DNA of 64,000 nucleotides from Methylocystis echinoides. Its GTDB lineage: Bacteria > Pseudomonadota > Alphaproteobacteria > Rhizobiales > Beijerinckiaceae. The position numbers and the translations under genes were made by a program. Every line of letters starts with the position of its first letter. The first letter of the stretch is position 1. A model generated the notes under the pieces. That model did no database searches and was not told the origin of the DNA. It saw nothing but the letters and a program-made list of their open reading frames with translations. The stretch spans positions 3,410,501 to 3,474,500 of the forward strand of contig NZ_CP156084.1 in assembly GCF_040687965.1 (NCBI RefSeq), written 5' to 3'. This document shows positions 25,884 through 35,070 of the stretch, one piece after another.

Positions 25884-27449
25884 ATGTCTGAGCGCCCCAC
25901 TTACATGATCACGACCGCTATTCCCTACGCGAATGGCGCGCCCCACATCGGCCACGCCTATGAGCGCATCGCCACCGACGCCTTCGCGCGCTTCAAGCGG
26001 CTCGACGGCTACGACGTGCTGTTCGTCACCGGCATGGACGAGCATGGCCAGAAGATGCAGCGCACGGCCGAGAAGGAGGGGCTTTCCCCGCAAGGTCTGG
26101 CGGACCGCACGGCGGCGCAATTCGCCCGCATGGGCGAAGCGCTGAACGCGCGCGCCGACGACATCGTGCGCACCACTCAGGATCGCCACAAGCAGGCGGT
26201 GCTCGAGATCTGGCGGCGCATGGAGGCCAATGGCGACATTTATCTGTCGAAATATTCCGGCTGGTACTCCGTGCGCGATGAAGCCTATTACGACGAGAGC
26301 GAATTGACCGAGCGCGACGGCAAGAGATTCGCTCCGACCGGCACGCCCGTCGAATGGGTGGAGGAGGAAAGCTGGTTCTTTCGGCTCTCCGCCTATGCCG
26401 ACAAGCTCCTCGCCTATTACCAAGCGCATCCCGAGTTCATTACGCCCGATCATTACCGGAACGAGATCATCGCCTTCGTGAAGCGCGGCCTGACCGATCT
26501 GTCGGTCTCGAGAACCACCTTCGACTGGGGCATCCCCATTCCGCCGAGCCCACAAACCAATGCGAGCCATGTGATGTATGTCTGGGTGGACGCGCTCACC
26601 AACTACATCACGGCGACGGGCTGGCTGACGAAAGAGGGCGACAAGAGCGGCTTCTGGCCAGCGGACGCGCATGTCATCGGCAAGGACATCACCCGCTTCC
26701 ACGCCATCTACTGGCCGGCCTTTCTCATGTCGGCCGCGGCGCCGCTGCCCAAGCAGATCGTCGTGCACGGGTTTCTGTTCTCGCGCGGCGAGAAGATGTC
26801 GAAGTCGGTCGGCAATGTGGTCGATCCGATCGAGCTCGCCGATCGCTACGGCGTCGATCAGCTACGCTATTTCTTCCTGCGCGAGATCCCCTTCGGCCAG
26901 GACGGCAATTATTCGCATGAAGGAATCGTCATGCGCATCAACGCCGATCTCGCCAACGACCTCGGCAATCTCGCGCAGCGTTCGCTGTCGATGATCAATA
27001 AGAACTGCGCTGGGGCCGTCCCGAAGAAGGGCGCGCTGACCGAGGCGGACAACGACATTCTCGCCCAGGCGGCCTTTGCGCTCGACAAGGCGCGCGCGGC
27101 GATGAACGACTATGCGCCGCACCATGCGCTCGCCGAGATTTTCCGGGTGGTGGCGGAGGCCAACCGCTATTTCGCGGGCGAGGAGCCCTGGGCGAAGAAG
27201 AAGACTGATCCCGCCCGCATGGAGACGATCCTCTATGTGACGGCCGAGACGCTGCGCCGGCTGGCGATCCCGCTGCAGCCCTTCATCCCGGAAGCCGCCG
27301 GCAAGCTCCTTGACCTTCTCGGCGTCGGCCCCGATTCGCGCGACTTCGCCCACGCCGACGCGGCCAATGCGCTCCAGGAGGGCGCCCCGCTGCCGCCGCC
27401 CGCGCCGGTGTTCCCGAGGTTTGTGGAGACTGAGGAGGGCGCGGCATGA
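25884..27449 (+). CDS. metG: Methionyl-tRNA synthetase
   Basis: 521 residues from ATG 25884. HIGH is at 21-24 and KMSKS at 304-308, and the class Ia catalytic core is complete. The insert region 122-160 has no cysteines, so this is the zinc-free MetG2 form, and it ends without the C-terminal tRNA-binding domain found in larger versions. It charges tRNA-Met for initiation and elongation. Its stop overlaps the next gene by four bases (ATGA). Confidence 0.97.
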   Translation: MSERPTYMITTAIPYANGAPHIGHAYERIATDAFARFKRLDGYDVLFVTGMDEHGQKMQRTAEKEGLSPQGLADRTAAQFARMGEALNARADDIVRTTQDRHKQAVLEIWRRMEANGDIYLSKYSGWYSVRDEAYYDESELTERDGKRFAPTGTPVEWVEEESWFFRLSAYADKLLAYYQAHPEFITPDHYRNEIIAFVKRGLTDLSVSRTTFDWGIPIPPSPQTNASHVMYVWVDALTNYITATGWLTKEGDKSGFWPADAHVIGKDITRFHAIYWPAFLMSAAAPLPKQIVVHGFLFSRGEKMSKSVGNVVDPIELADRYGVDQLRYFFLREIPFGQDGNYSHEGIVMRINADLANDLGNLAQRSLSMINKNCAGAVPKKGALTEADNDILAQAAFALDKARAAMNDYAPHHALAEIFRVVAEANRYFAGEEPWAKKKTDPARMETILYVTAETLRRLAIPLQPFIPEAAGKLLDLLGVGPDSRDFAHADAANALQEGAPLPPPAPVFPRFVETEEGAA

Positions 27450-28252
27450 CCGACCCGGCCCGCTTCGTCGGCGACATCCCGTTGCAATACGACCGCGGCC
27501 TCGGCCCGGTCCTCTTCGCGCATTATGCGCAAGACATCGCCCATCGGGCTGCGCTGCACGCGCCTCGGTCCGTGCTCGAAGTCGCCGCCGGCACGGGCGT
27601 CGTGACGCGCAAGCTTCGGGACGTTCTGCACCCGCAGGCGGCTTTGACCGCGACCGACCTCAACGCGCCCATGCTCGAGATTGCGCAGGAGAAGTTCGCG
27701 CCCGGCGAACAAGTGGATTTCGGCGTCGGCGACGCGCTGGCGCTGCCTTTTCCCGACGGCGCCTTCGACTGCCTGGTTTGCCAGTTCGGCCTGATGTTTT
27801 TTCCCGACAAGGACGCAGCCCATCGCGAGGCGTGGCGCGTGCTGGAGCCCCATGGGCGCTATCTCTTCAGCGTCTGGGACGCGCCCCGCTACAATCCCTT
27901 CGCGCGCATCGGGCTGGAGGTTGTCGCGCAATTCTTTCCGGACGATCCGCCGAAATTCCTGCAAACGCCGTTTTCCTGCCCGGAGATCGACCCGACCAAA
28001 GAGGCGCTGATCGGGGCGGGCTTTTCGCATCTTGCCGTCTACGTCCTGCCGCATCTTCAGGAGATTTTGGACGTCGCCGCCTTTGCGCGGGGCCTCGTCT
28101 TCGGCAGTCCCCTGATCGAGCAGATCCGCGCGCGCGGCGACGCAGACCCGGAAGCCGTCGTCGCGACGCTTGCGGAGCGCTACGCCGCGGAATTCGGTTC
28201 TCCGGCGCATATGCCGCTGCAGGCTATCCTCTTCGACGCGGTGCGGGCGTGA
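27446..28252 (+). CDS. Class I SAM-dependent methyltransferase
   Basis: 268 residues. Motif I is [12 protein letters not shown] (43-54), the acidic end of strand 2 is ATDLNAPML, and motif post-II/III follows as [20 protein letters not shown]. The fold is the UbiE/Methyltransf_11 type; small-molecule substrates are usual. Coupled by ATGA to metG and by a GTGA overlap to the next gene. Substrate unknown. Confidence 0.87.
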   Translation: MTDPARFVGDIPLQYDRGLGPVLFAHYAQDIAHRAALHAPRSVLEVAAGTGVVTRKLRDVLHPQAALTATDLNAPMLEIAQEKFAPGEQVDFGVGDALALPFPDGAFDCLVCQFGLMFFPDKDAAHREAWRVLEPHGRYLFSVWDAPRYNPFARIGLEVVAQFFPDDPPKFLQTPFSCPEIDPTKEALIGAGFSHLAVYVLPHLQEILDVAAFARGLVFGSPLIEQIRARGDADPEAVVATLAERYAAEFGSPAHMPLQAILFDAVRA

Positions 28253-28734
28253 GGCTCCTTCTCGTCGCGCTCATGGCTTTCATGAGCGCGGCCGCCCAGG
28301 CCGAGAGCTTCCAGCGCTATCACAACGACCGATTTGGCGTGACGGCCGACGTGCCTACCGGCTGGCGCATGGGCGCAGCGCCGGAAAATGACGACGGCCG
28401 AGTCTTTTCTTCGCCGGACGGCTTTGCTGAGATCATCGTCTCCGGCGGCTTCGCCGTGCTCCCGATCAGCGAAGAAATCGCCTTGAAACTGAAGCCAGAG
28501 ACTGGCGAGACGATCGACTACAAAAGCCAGGGCAGGGACCGGCTCGTCGTCTCCGGACGCAAAGGCGACCGCATCTTTTACCGGAAGTCGCTTCTAGGCT
28601 GCAGCGGAACGGTTTGGAACAGCGTCTCGCTCGACTATCCCGCCGCCGCCAAGGCCGCCTTCGACCCCATTGTCGCCCGCGTCGCCGGCTCGCTGCGCGG
28701 CGGAAAGGGTTATGCGACGGGCGCCTGCAGATGA
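28249..28734 (+). CDS. Secreted protein of unknown function
   Basis: 161 residues from a GTG that overlaps the methyltransferase stop. An N-terminal signal peptide ([11 protein letters not shown]...AQA, about 18 residues) targets it to the periplasm. The mature part starts FQRYHNDRFGVTADVPTGW, a pattern seen in small proteins of the DcrB/PsbP-like kind in which a bacterial surface domain is compared to the wild-type fold; I cannot confirm the family. Third gene of a tightly overlapping run. Confidence 0.65.
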   Translation: MRLLLVALMAFMSAAAQAESFQRYHNDRFGVTADVPTGWRMGAAPENDDGRVFSSPDGFAEIIVSGGFAVLPISEEIALKLKPETGETIDYKSQGRDRLVVSGRKGDRIFYRKSLLGCSGTVWNSVSLDYPAAAKAAFDPIVARVAGSLRGGKGYATGACR

Positions 28735-28798
28735 CGCCAGACCCGGAAAGACGCTATTTGTCCTGAGAGGCCAGCCACGTCGCGGGAGAGGCGTCCCC

Positions 28799-29200
28799 AT
28801 GCTCAAGCACGTGAACCGCAGCGCCATTGGCGCAAGTCTTCTCGCAGCCCTCGCGCATCCGGCGCAGGCCGGTCCCGCAAAGGCCGCCGTCGCGCCCAGG
28901 GCCGGCTTCGACGGCCAGTGGGTCATCCACGCGACGGCCGCAAACTTTTTCTGCCCGGTGAAAAGCACGAGGCTGGTCGCGGTGATGCAGGGCGGGCAGG
29001 TCGTCAAGCTCGCGGGCCTCCCCGGCACGGCGACCGGCCGTGTGGCCGACAACGGAGCCGTCTCGGTGAACTTGAAGGTCTTCGGCGTGACCGCCACTGT
29101 GCGCGGGCGCTTGACGGGCGGGGTCGGTGCGGGCGACTGGTCTTCGAACAGCGCGATCTGCGCCAAGGGCGGCTGGCGCGCGGCGCAATCAGGAAACTAA
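28799..29200 (+). CDS. Secreted protein of unknown function
   Basis: 133 residues from ATG 28799, preceded by GGGAGAGG. The first 24 residues form a signal peptide ending HPAQAG. The mature domain starts FDGQWVIHATAANFFCP and ends with a second cysteine near SAICAKGGW, so one disulfide is likely. The alternating short strands suggest a small beta-barrel. No named family. It lies between another secreted protein and tatD. Confidence 0.65.
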   Translation: MLKHVNRSAIGASLLAALAHPAQAGPAKAAVAPRAGFDGQWVIHATAANFFCPVKSTRLVAVMQGGQVVKLAGLPGTATGRVADNGAVSVNLKVFGVTATVRGRLTGGVGAGDWSSNSAICAKGGWRAAQSGN

Positions 29201-29212
29201 CGACGCGACACC

Positions 29213-30004
29213 ATGCTCATCGACACCCATTGCCATCTCGACTTTCCGGATTTTGCTCCTGAACAGGCGGATATCGTCGCGCGCGCAAGAGCGCGGGGGG
29301 TCGGCCGGATGATCACCATATCAACGCATCTCTCGCGCTTCGACCGGGTCAAGGCCGTCGCCGAAGCCTATCCGGAGGTCTACTGCACCGTCGGGACCCA
29401 TCCGCACCACTCCCACGAGGAAGCCGAGCCGACGCTCGAACAGCTCGTCGAGCTGTCGCGCCATCCGAAATGCGTCGGGCTCGGCGAGGCCGGGCTCGAC
29501 TACCATTACGATCACGCGCCCCGCGAAGTCGCGCAGCGCGTTTTCCGCACCCATATCGCCGCCGCGCGCGAGACGGGCCTGCCGCTCGTCATCCATACGC
29601 GCGACGCCGACGCGGACTGCGCGGCGATCCTCGAGGAGGAAATGGGGAAGGGGGCCTTCCCGGCCCTGCTCCATTGCTTCACCTCGAGCCGCGCGCTCGC
29701 CGAGACGGCGATCCGACTCGGGCTCTACATTTCATATTCCGGCGTCGTGACTTTCAAGAATTCGGCCGAGCTGCGCGAAACGGCGAAGGCGACGCCCTTA
29801 GAGCGAATGCTCGTCGAGACCGACGCGCCGTTCCTTGCGCCGGTCCCGCATCGGGGCAAGCGCAACGAGCCGGCTTTCGTCGCTGACACAGCCAGGCTGC
29901 TGGCCGAACTCAAAGGCGTCTCAGAGGCCGAATTTGCGCAAGCGACGACCGAAAACGCGCTGCGGCTCTTCTCGAAAATGCCGCCGCTGGAGGCCGCCGC
30001 GTGA
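29213..30004 (+). CDS. tatD: TatD-family metal-dependent hydrolase
   Basis: 263 residues. LIDTHCHLDFPDF (2-14) gives the first metal-binding histidines; VGLGEAGLDYHYD carries the bridging Glu near residue 91, VIHTRDAD and LHCFTSS the further His, and LVETDAPFLAP the catalytic Asp near 205. TatD proteins are 3'-5' DNA exonucleases or D-aminoacyl hydrolases in the cytosol. Follows metG by a few genes, as in many bacteria, and its stop overlaps the next GTG start. Confidence 0.95.
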   Translation: MLIDTHCHLDFPDFAPEQADIVARARARGVGRMITISTHLSRFDRVKAVAEAYPEVYCTVGTHPHHSHEEAEPTLEQLVELSRHPKCVGLGEAGLDYHYDHAPREVAQRVFRTHIAAARETGLPLVIHTRDADADCAAILEEEMGKGAFPALLHCFTSSRALAETAIRLGLYISYSGVVTFKNSAELRETAKATPLERMLVETDAPFLAPVPHRGKRNEPAFVADTARLLAELKGVSEAEFAQATTENALRLFSKMPPLEAAA

Positions 30005-30795
30005 CGCTGGCGGTCACGATTCTCGGCTGCAGTTCATCCGGCGGCGTGCCGCGCGTCGGGCAGGGCTGGGGCAAGTGCAATCCGGAAAACCCAAAAAACC
30101 GCCGTCGCCGCTGTTCGATCCTGGTCACGCGCGGTCATGCGCAGGACGGCACGCAGGTGCTGGTCGATACCGGACCCGACCTGCGCGAGCAGCTCGTCGC
30201 CGCCGACGTGAGCCGCCTCGACGCGGTCCTCTACACCCATCCGCACGCCGACCATACGCACGGCATCGACGACCTGCGCGGGCTCGTCATCCGCAACGGC
30301 CGACGCATTCCGGCCTATATGGACGAGCCGACGTCGCGCGACGTCACCCATAAGTTCGGCTACATCTTCGTCACCCCCGCCAACAGCTTTTACCCGCCGC
30401 TGATGACGGAGCATCGCCTGCATCCCGGCCGGCCGGTGACGATCGAGGGCCCTGGCGGGGCGATCGAGGCCACGCCGTTCCGTCTCGACCATGGCGACAT
30501 GGACGCCCTGGGTTTCCGGTTCGACAACATCGCCTATACGCCGGACCTTCACGCCATCCCGCCGGAAAGCGCGCGCTTTCTGGAAGGGCTCGACCTGTGG
30601 ATCATCGACGCCTTGCGCTGGCAGCGGCATGGCACCCATCTTTCGGTCGAACAGGCGCTGGCGCTCATCGACCAGTATCGGCCGCGACGCGCCATCCTGA
30701 CCGACCTGCACGTCGATCTCGATTACGACGCGCTTGCCGCGACGCTGCCGGCCAATGTCGAGCCGGCCTATGACGGGCTGCGGGTCGAGGCGTGA
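30001..30795 (+). CDS. PhnP-like MBL-fold metal-dependent hydrolase
   Basis: 264 residues from a GTG overlapping the tatD stop by four bases. THPHADHTHGID contains the metallo-beta-lactamase motif His80-x-His82-x-Asp84-His85. LGCSSSGGVPRVGQGWGKC at the start carries a cysteine pattern typical of the PhnP/YcbJ-like group. PhnP is a cyclic phosphodiesterase, but many relatives next to metG-tatD have no known substrate. It is the last gene before the presumed terminus region. Confidence 0.9.
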   Translation: MTLAVTILGCSSSGGVPRVGQGWGKCNPENPKNRRRRCSILVTRGHAQDGTQVLVDTGPDLREQLVAADVSRLDAVLYTHPHADHTHGIDDLRGLVIRNGRRIPAYMDEPTSRDVTHKFGYIFVTPANSFYPPLMTEHRLHPGRPVTIEGPGGAIEATPFRLDHGDMDALGFRFDNIAYTPDLHAIPPESARFLEGLDLWIIDALRWQRHGTHLSVEQALALIDQYRPRRAILTDLHVDLDYDALAATLPANVEPAYDGLRVEA

Positions 30796-30823
30796 CTTGT
30801 CCCCGCATTCATACCGGGCGTTT

Positions 30824-30851
30824 TAGTTCCATAATATCGATTATGCGATTC
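30824..30851. other. dif: Candidate dif site for XerC/XerD
   Basis: The 28-bp site has the inner arms CATAA and TTATG separated by the six bases TATCGA, the exact layout of proteobacterial dif (CATAA, six bases, TTATG). The right arm continues as TTATGCGATTC. It is intergenic, and the surrounding gene and octamer polarity switches here, as expected at the terminus where FtsK brings the two sites together for dimer resolution. The left outer arm (TAGTTC) is less canonical. Confidence 0.68.
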
Positions 30852-30912
30852 GAGGATTTCGGCTTTTGCCCGTCGCCCCTGCGCGCGCTAAGCGTTCAGG
30901 CGCGCCGAAGGA

Positions 30913-31018
30913 CATGTGCGGCCGCCGCCCGACGCGGCGTTTGGGTTGCGCGCAGAGGGCCGAAAGCCTCGCGAAATGGGCGCGAGCCTGGCCGCACATG
31001 AAGCATTTCCTAGGGTTT
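30913..31018 (+). ncRNA. Possible structured RNA
   Basis: CATGTGCGGCC (30913-30923) and GGCCGCACATG (30990-31000) are perfectly complementary and would close a 66-base interior. That interior contains a GCCGC/GCGGC hairpin (starting at 30923) and a CTCGCG/CGCGAG hairpin (30968-30986). Six T at 31013-31018 could end transcription. It matches no RNA class that I recognise. It might be a free small RNA or part of the cold-shock gene leader; the arms could also be a DNA site. Confidence 0.4.
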
Positions 31019-31219
31019 TTTCGATGAGCCCATTAAAAATTCTGGCCAGCATGGGCTGTTATCTGGTAAAAGGCTTCCCGCGCGGGACTATATGGCATTC
31101 AACTGGCAACATCCCATCGTTTCGAAACGGACGCAGATTGCGCGCCCGGACGGTGACGCTTGGGCGCACGCGTTTGACATAAAAGTCTTGCCGTTTTTGG
31201 CGGAGACGAGCAGGTAGAC

Positions 31220-31885
31220 ATGAGCAAAGGTAGAGACTTCCGGGGACCCCGCAAGCGCGGGTTCGATGACGATGGGCCGTATGGCTATGACGCCCCGCGC
31301 CCCAGCCGTTCGCCGCGGTCGCAGTTTGGCGGCGGCGGATTCCCGGATATGGCGCCCCCGGTGATGAGCAACGAGCCAGCGGTGGACGCCATTGTGAAGT
31401 GGTTCAAGGCGGACAAAGGCTTCGGCTTTGTCGAGCTCGCCAATGGCACCGGCGACGCCTTTCTCCACATCGGCGCCGTCCAGGCTGCGGGCTATGATTC
31501 GCTGCCCCCGGGCGCGAAGCTGCAGGTGCAGGTGACGAGCTCCGTCAAGGGCCAGCAGGTCTCCCGCATTCTCGACGTCGATCTCGCCGGCGCCGCCGAG
31601 CGCGCGCCCCCGCCCCCGCGCGGCGGCGGATTTGACAGCCCCCGCCCCCGCCGCCAGGCGCCCGATCCGTCGACCGCCGTGCCGGTCTCCGGCAAGGTCA
31701 AGTGGTTCGACGAGACCAAGGGCTTCGGCTTCGTTCAGTCGAACGACGGCGGTAAGGACGTCTTCGTCCATATCTCGATCCTCGGCCCCTCGGGCGTGAA
31801 CCGCCTGCTGGAGGGCCAGCCGGTGACCATGCAGGTCGTCGACACCGCCAAGGGCCGCGAGGCGCTGTCCATTACGCTGGACTGA
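31220..31885 (+). CDS. Protein with two cold-shock domains
   Basis: 221 residues. A 50-residue Arg/Gly/Pro-rich N-terminal tail precedes the first cold-shock domain (about 55-125, RNP1 KGFGFVEL). A Pro/Arg-rich linker of 30 residues leads to the second (about 153-221, KVKWFDETKGFGFVQS and VFVHIS). The first domain is the more divergent. Such double-domain proteins bind single-stranded RNA/DNA and act as RNA chaperones, and are common in Rhizobiales. The long leader upstream may carry cold or structural regulation. A strong terminator follows. Confidence 0.93.
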   Translation: MSKGRDFRGPRKRGFDDDGPYGYDAPRPSRSPRSQFGGGGFPDMAPPVMSNEPAVDAIVKWFKADKGFGFVELANGTGDAFLHIGAVQAAGYDSLPPGAKLQVQVTSSVKGQQVSRILDVDLAGAAERAPPPPRGGGFDSPRPRRQAPDPSTAVPVSGKVKWFDETKGFGFVQSNDGGKDVFVHISILGPSGVNRLLEGQPVTMQVVDTAKGREALSITLD

Positions 31886-31906
31886 GCGCCCCGACTGATC
31901 CGATCC

Positions 31907-31948
31907 GACGCCGCGTTCCCGCGAAGGGCGACGCGGCGTTTTCTTTTT
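31907..31948 (+). terminator. Rho-independent terminator after the cold-shock gene
   Basis: ACGCCGCGT and ACGCGGCGT pair around a 14-base loop, followed by TTTCTTTTT. It ends 11 bases before the mazG start. Confidence 0.88.
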
Positions 31949-31959
31949 GTGGGAAAGAC

Positions 31960-32766
31960 ATGTCCGGCGACATTTCGCGCCTCATCGAGATCATGGCCGC
32001 CTTGCGCACCCCAGGAACCGGCTGCCCCTGGGATCTCGAGCAGGATTTCCGCTCCATCGCGCCCTATACGGTCGAAGAAGCTTATGAGGTGGCCGACGCA
32101 ATCGAGCGCGGCGATCTCGACGAACTCAAGGACGAGCTCGGCGACCTGCTGTTGCAGGTCGTTTTTCATGCGCGCATGGCTCAGGAGCAGGGCGCCTTCG
32201 CCTTTCCCGATGTCGTGGCCGCCATTTGTGAAAAGCTCATCCGCCGCCATCCGCATGTTTTTGCGCAAACCGACGCGTTGACCGCCGAGGGCGTTACGGC
32301 GCAATGGGATGAGATCAAGGCGGCCGAGAAAGCCGCCAAGGCCGCCTCGGCGCCCGAGAGCCTGCTCGACGGCGTTCCGCTCGCCCTGCCCGCTCTCACC
32401 CGCGCGGTGAAACTCCAGCGCAAGGCGTCCAAGGTCGGCTTCGACTGGAACAACGCAGCGCATGTCCTCGGCAAAATCCGCGAGGAGACGGAAGAAGTCG
32501 CGGCCGAACTTTCCGATCCCGCCATCGATCCACAGGCGCTCGAAGAGGAAATCGGAGATCTGCTTTTCGTCGTCGCCAATCTCGCGCGACACGCCGACGT
32601 CGATCCGGAACAGGCCCTTCGCGGCGCCAACGCCAAATTCGAGCGGCGCTTCCACCATATCGAACGGCGTCTCGCGGAACAGGGCGTGACGCCCGAGGCC
32701 GCTTCGCTCGATGACATGGAGGCGCTGTGGACCGAGGCCAAGCGACTGGAAAAGAAGGGCGCCTGA
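31960..32766 (+). CDS. mazG: Nucleoside triphosphate pyrophosphohydrolase MazG
   Basis: 268 residues with two MazG repeats. The first has CPWDLEQDFRSIAPYTVEEAYEVADAIERGD with the metal-binding EExxE...ExxD helices (about residues 20-60). The second has EETEEVAAEL and EEEIGDLLFVVANLARH (about 170-205). It hydrolyses NTPs to NMPs and pyrophosphate, cleaning damaged nucleotides and tuning ppGpp-linked responses. The start follows GGGAAAG. It stands between the cold-shock gene and a b-type cytochrome. Confidence 0.95.
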   Translation: MSGDISRLIEIMAALRTPGTGCPWDLEQDFRSIAPYTVEEAYEVADAIERGDLDELKDELGDLLLQVVFHARMAQEQGAFAFPDVVAAICEKLIRRHPHVFAQTDALTAEGVTAQWDEIKAAEKAAKAASAPESLLDGVPLALPALTRAVKLQRKASKVGFDWNNAAHVLGKIREETEEVAAELSDPAIDPQALEEEIGDLLFVVANLARHADVDPEQALRGANAKFERRFHHIERRLAEQGVTPEAASLDDMEALWTEAKRLEKKGA

Positions 32767-32836
32767 CGGCGGCGCCATAATTTCCGCCCGTGGCCGCGCT
32801 AAGGCCAGCCAATCGCTTGAAAGACGGCCGCCCCAA

Positions 32837-33379
32837 ATGAGCAATGAGTCACGATACAGCCCGCCTGCACAGGCCTTCCACTGGCTCACGGTCTTCTGCG
32901 TCTTCGCGGCCTGGACGCTTGGCCTGGTGGGCGACGAGTTGCCGCGCGGACCCATCCGTCACACGGGCGAATTCGTGCATGTCATTCTCGGCGAGTCGAT
33001 TGTTCTCCTGCTGGCGCTGCGGGTGACTTGGCGATTCATTGCTCCCGTCCCGGCCGCCGAGCCGACGCGCTTCGGCCCCACGGCGCAGATCGCCGCCAAG
33101 GCCCTCCACCTCGCTCTTTACGCTTTGCTCCTCGCAGTGCCCGTCGTTGGCGTCGTCACGCTGTTCCATGGCGGCGAGGCGCTGACCTTGTTCGGCCTCT
33201 CCGACATCCCCTCGCCCTGGCCCAAGAACCGCGAGCTCAAGCACAATTCAAAAGAAATTCACGAGTTTCTGGCGCATCTTCTGATCGTGCTCGTGATGGC
33301 GCACGCCGCAGCGGCGCTCGCGCATCACTATCTGCTGAACGACGGCACGCTGCGGCGCATGCTCCCGGCGCGGGACTAA
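32837..33379 (+). CDS. Cytochrome b561-family membrane protein
   Basis: 180 residues from ATG 32837. Four hydrophobic helices lie at about 11-30, 43-62, 85-107 and 140-160. FHWLT at the start, HVILG in helix 2, and the HAAAALAHHY end of helix 4 supply the histidines that would bind two b-hemes, the usual bacterial b561 arrangement. Members oxidise quinol and reduce periplasmic partners, often superoxide-related. It follows mazG on the same strand but with a 70-base gap. Confidence 0.9.
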   Translation: MSNESRYSPPAQAFHWLTVFCVFAAWTLGLVGDELPRGPIRHTGEFVHVILGESIVLLLALRVTWRFIAPVPAAEPTRFGPTAQIAAKALHLALYALLLAVPVVGVVTLFHGGEALTLFGLSDIPSPWPKNRELKHNSKEIHEFLAHLLIVLVMAHAAAALAHHYLLNDGTLRRMLPARD

Positions 33380-33380
33380 T

Positions 33381-33707
33381 TCATGCGCCGGCCTTGCCGC
33401 CGAATTTCAGGACCACGACCCCCGCGCCGATGAGCAGGATGCCGAGTAATTCGGCCGCCCCGAGGCTTTGCCGATAGAACACCCAGCCCGCGAGCGAGAT
33501 CAGAGCAAGCCCGACGCCCGACCAGACCGCATAGGCGACGCCGAGCGGTATGGCCTCCAGCGTGAGCGACAGAAAATAAAAGGCCGCCACGTAACCCGCG
33601 ACGACGACGAGCGTCGGCAACGGTTGTCGAAAGCCACCCGACGCTGGGAGCGCCGACGACGCAATGACTTCCGAGACGATGGCGACCCCGAGATAGAGCC
33701 AGTGCAT
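33381..33707 (-). CDS. Small multidrug resistance (EmrE/SugE-type) transporter
   Basis: 108 residues, four helices, normal SMR length. Glu13 in AIVSEVIASS is the essential proton/substrate-binding residue, and PLGVAYAVWSGVGLALIS in helix 3 is the signature of the family. It works as an antiparallel dimer in the inner membrane, exporting cationic drugs or guanidinium-like compounds. It converges with the b561 gene with one base between the stops and lies five bases after hflX, so it could be the last gene of the hfq-hflX transcript. Confidence 0.94.
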   Translation of the reverse strand: MHWLYLGVAIVSEVIASSALPASGGFRQPLPTLVVVAGYVAAFYFLSLTLEAIPLGVAYAVWSGVGLALISLAGWVFYRQSLGAAELLGILLIGAGVVVLKFGGKAGA

Positions 33708-33712
33708 GGGCG

Positions 33713-35065
33713 CTACCCGCCTCTTTCCGCTGGCGCCGCCGCGCCATAGCGACGCCTGACCTCCTCCGCCCGCTCGGGCGCGACGCGCACCACGAGCCGA
33801 GAGCCGCCGTCTTCACGCGTTTCGCGCGACAGAACTTCGGCGTGGGCGTGCAGCCAGGCGAGCCCCTGCCCGTCTTCCGGCGCAAGCTCCAGCGCAAGCG
33901 TCATGCGGCTTTCCGCGAGCAGGTTCTCGATGCGCGCCAGCAGCATATCGAGGCCTTCGCCCGTGAGCGCCGACACCATTGCGGGGCGCCGTCCCGGTTC
34001 ATAGCCGCGCGCGGCAAGCTTCAGCGCCTCGCAACGTTCCTGATCGAGCGCGTCGATCTTGTTCCATACTTCGATAATCCGCCCCTCCGCCTCGCCTTTC
34101 AGCCCCAATTCTTCGAGAATGGCCTCGACGTCGCGGGCCTGGGCCTCGGAATCCTCATGGGACACGTCCCGCACATGCAAAATGACGTCCGCGAGCGTCA
34201 CCTCCTCCAGCGTCGCGCGGAAGGCGGTGACGAGCATGGTCGGCAGGTCGGAGATGAAGCCCACAGTGTCGGAGAGCAGCACCCGGGCCCCATGCGGCAG
34301 GCGGATTTGCCGCAACGTCGGGTCGAGCGTGGCGAAGAGCATGTCCTGCGCCAGCACCTCCGCCTTTGTGAGGCGATTGAACAGCGTTGACTTGCCCGCG
34401 TTGGTGTAGCCGACGAGGGCGACGACCGGATAAGGCACGTCGCGCCGCGTCTTGCGGTGCAGGCCGCGGGTGCGCTTCACCTTGTCGAGGTCGTGCTCGA
34501 TGCGTCGCATCCGCTCCTCGATCAGGCGGCGGTCGGTCTCGATCTGGGTCTCGCCGGGACCGCCGAGGAAGCCGAAGCCGCCGCGCTGGCGTTCGAGATG
34601 GGTCCAGGAGCGCACGAGCCGGGACTTTTGATAGGCGAGATGGGCGAGTTCGACCTGGAGCGAACCCTCCTTGGTGCGGGCGCGTTGCCCGAAGATCTCG
34701 AGGATGAGCCCGGTGCGGTCGATGACTTTTGCGTCCCAGGCCTTTTCGAGATTACGCTGCTGCACGGGCGAAAGCTGGCAGTCCATGCTGACGAGCCCCG
34801 CCTCCTTTTCCTTGACGGCTTCGGCGATCTCTTCGACCTTGCCTTTGCCGAGATAAGTGGCCGGACGCACCTCGCTCAGCGCAATTGGAATCTCGCCGAC
34901 AATGTCGAGGTCGATGGCCTGGGCCAGCCCCACGGCTTCCGACAGACGCGCCTGCGCGTCCCGCGAGAGCGCCGCCGGCCCCCGCGTCGGATAGGGGCCA
35001 ACCACGATCGCGCGCGTCTGGCCGTGGCCCGACGCGCGTTCATTTCCTGTTTGTTCCTCGTTCAA
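33713..35065 (-). CDS. hflX: Ribosome-splitting GTPase HflX
   Basis: 450 residues, starting at a TTG six bases after the hfq stop; no ATG lies nearby in frame. The HflX domain ([10 protein letters not shown], then [23 protein letters not shown]) precedes the GTPase domain with G1 GYTNAGKST (219-227), DTVGFI and NKID. HflX binds stalled or hibernating ribosomes and splits them under heat and antibiotic stress. It is in its classical place after hfq. Confidence 0.96.
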   Translation of the reverse strand: MNEEQTGNERASGHGQTRAIVVGPYPTRGPAALSRDAQARLSEAVGLAQAIDLDIVGEIPIALSEVRPATYLGKGKVEEIAEAVKEKEAGLVSMDCQLSPVQQRNLEKAWDAKVIDRTGLILEIFGQRARTKEGSLQVELAHLAYQKSRLVRSWTHLERQRGGFGFLGGPGETQIETDRRLIEERMRRIEHDLDKVKRTRGLHRKTRRDVPYPVVALVGYTNAGKSTLFNRLTKAEVLAQDMLFATLDPTLRQIRLPHGARVLLSDTVGFISDLPTMLVTAFRATLEEVTLADVILHVRDVSHEDSEAQARDVEAILEELGLKGEAEGRIIEVWNKIDALDQERCEALKLAARGYEPGRRPAMVSALTGEGLDMLLARIENLLAESRMTLALELAPEDGQGLAWLHAHAEVLSRETREDGGSRLVVRVAPERAEEVRRRYGAAAPAERGG

Positions 35066-35070
35066 AATTT

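Larger units (their letters stand above)
30796..31219. other. Gene-free segment, presumed replication terminus
   Basis: 424 bases without a convincing gene. It holds a dif-like site (30824-30851), a possible structured RNA (30913-31018), a small AGCCCAT/ATGGGCT inverted repeat (31027-31057), the palindrome CGTTTCGAAACG (31118-31129) and a TTGACA hexamer at 31174-31179 that might be the -35 element of the cold-shock gene. Gene orientation and GGGNAGGG octamers reverse around it. Confidence 0.65.

Noticed and set aside
31024-31182. 52-codon open frame just after the putative RNA
   Set aside because: The start is preceded by a T-run and not by a ribosome-binding site; the text has no support.
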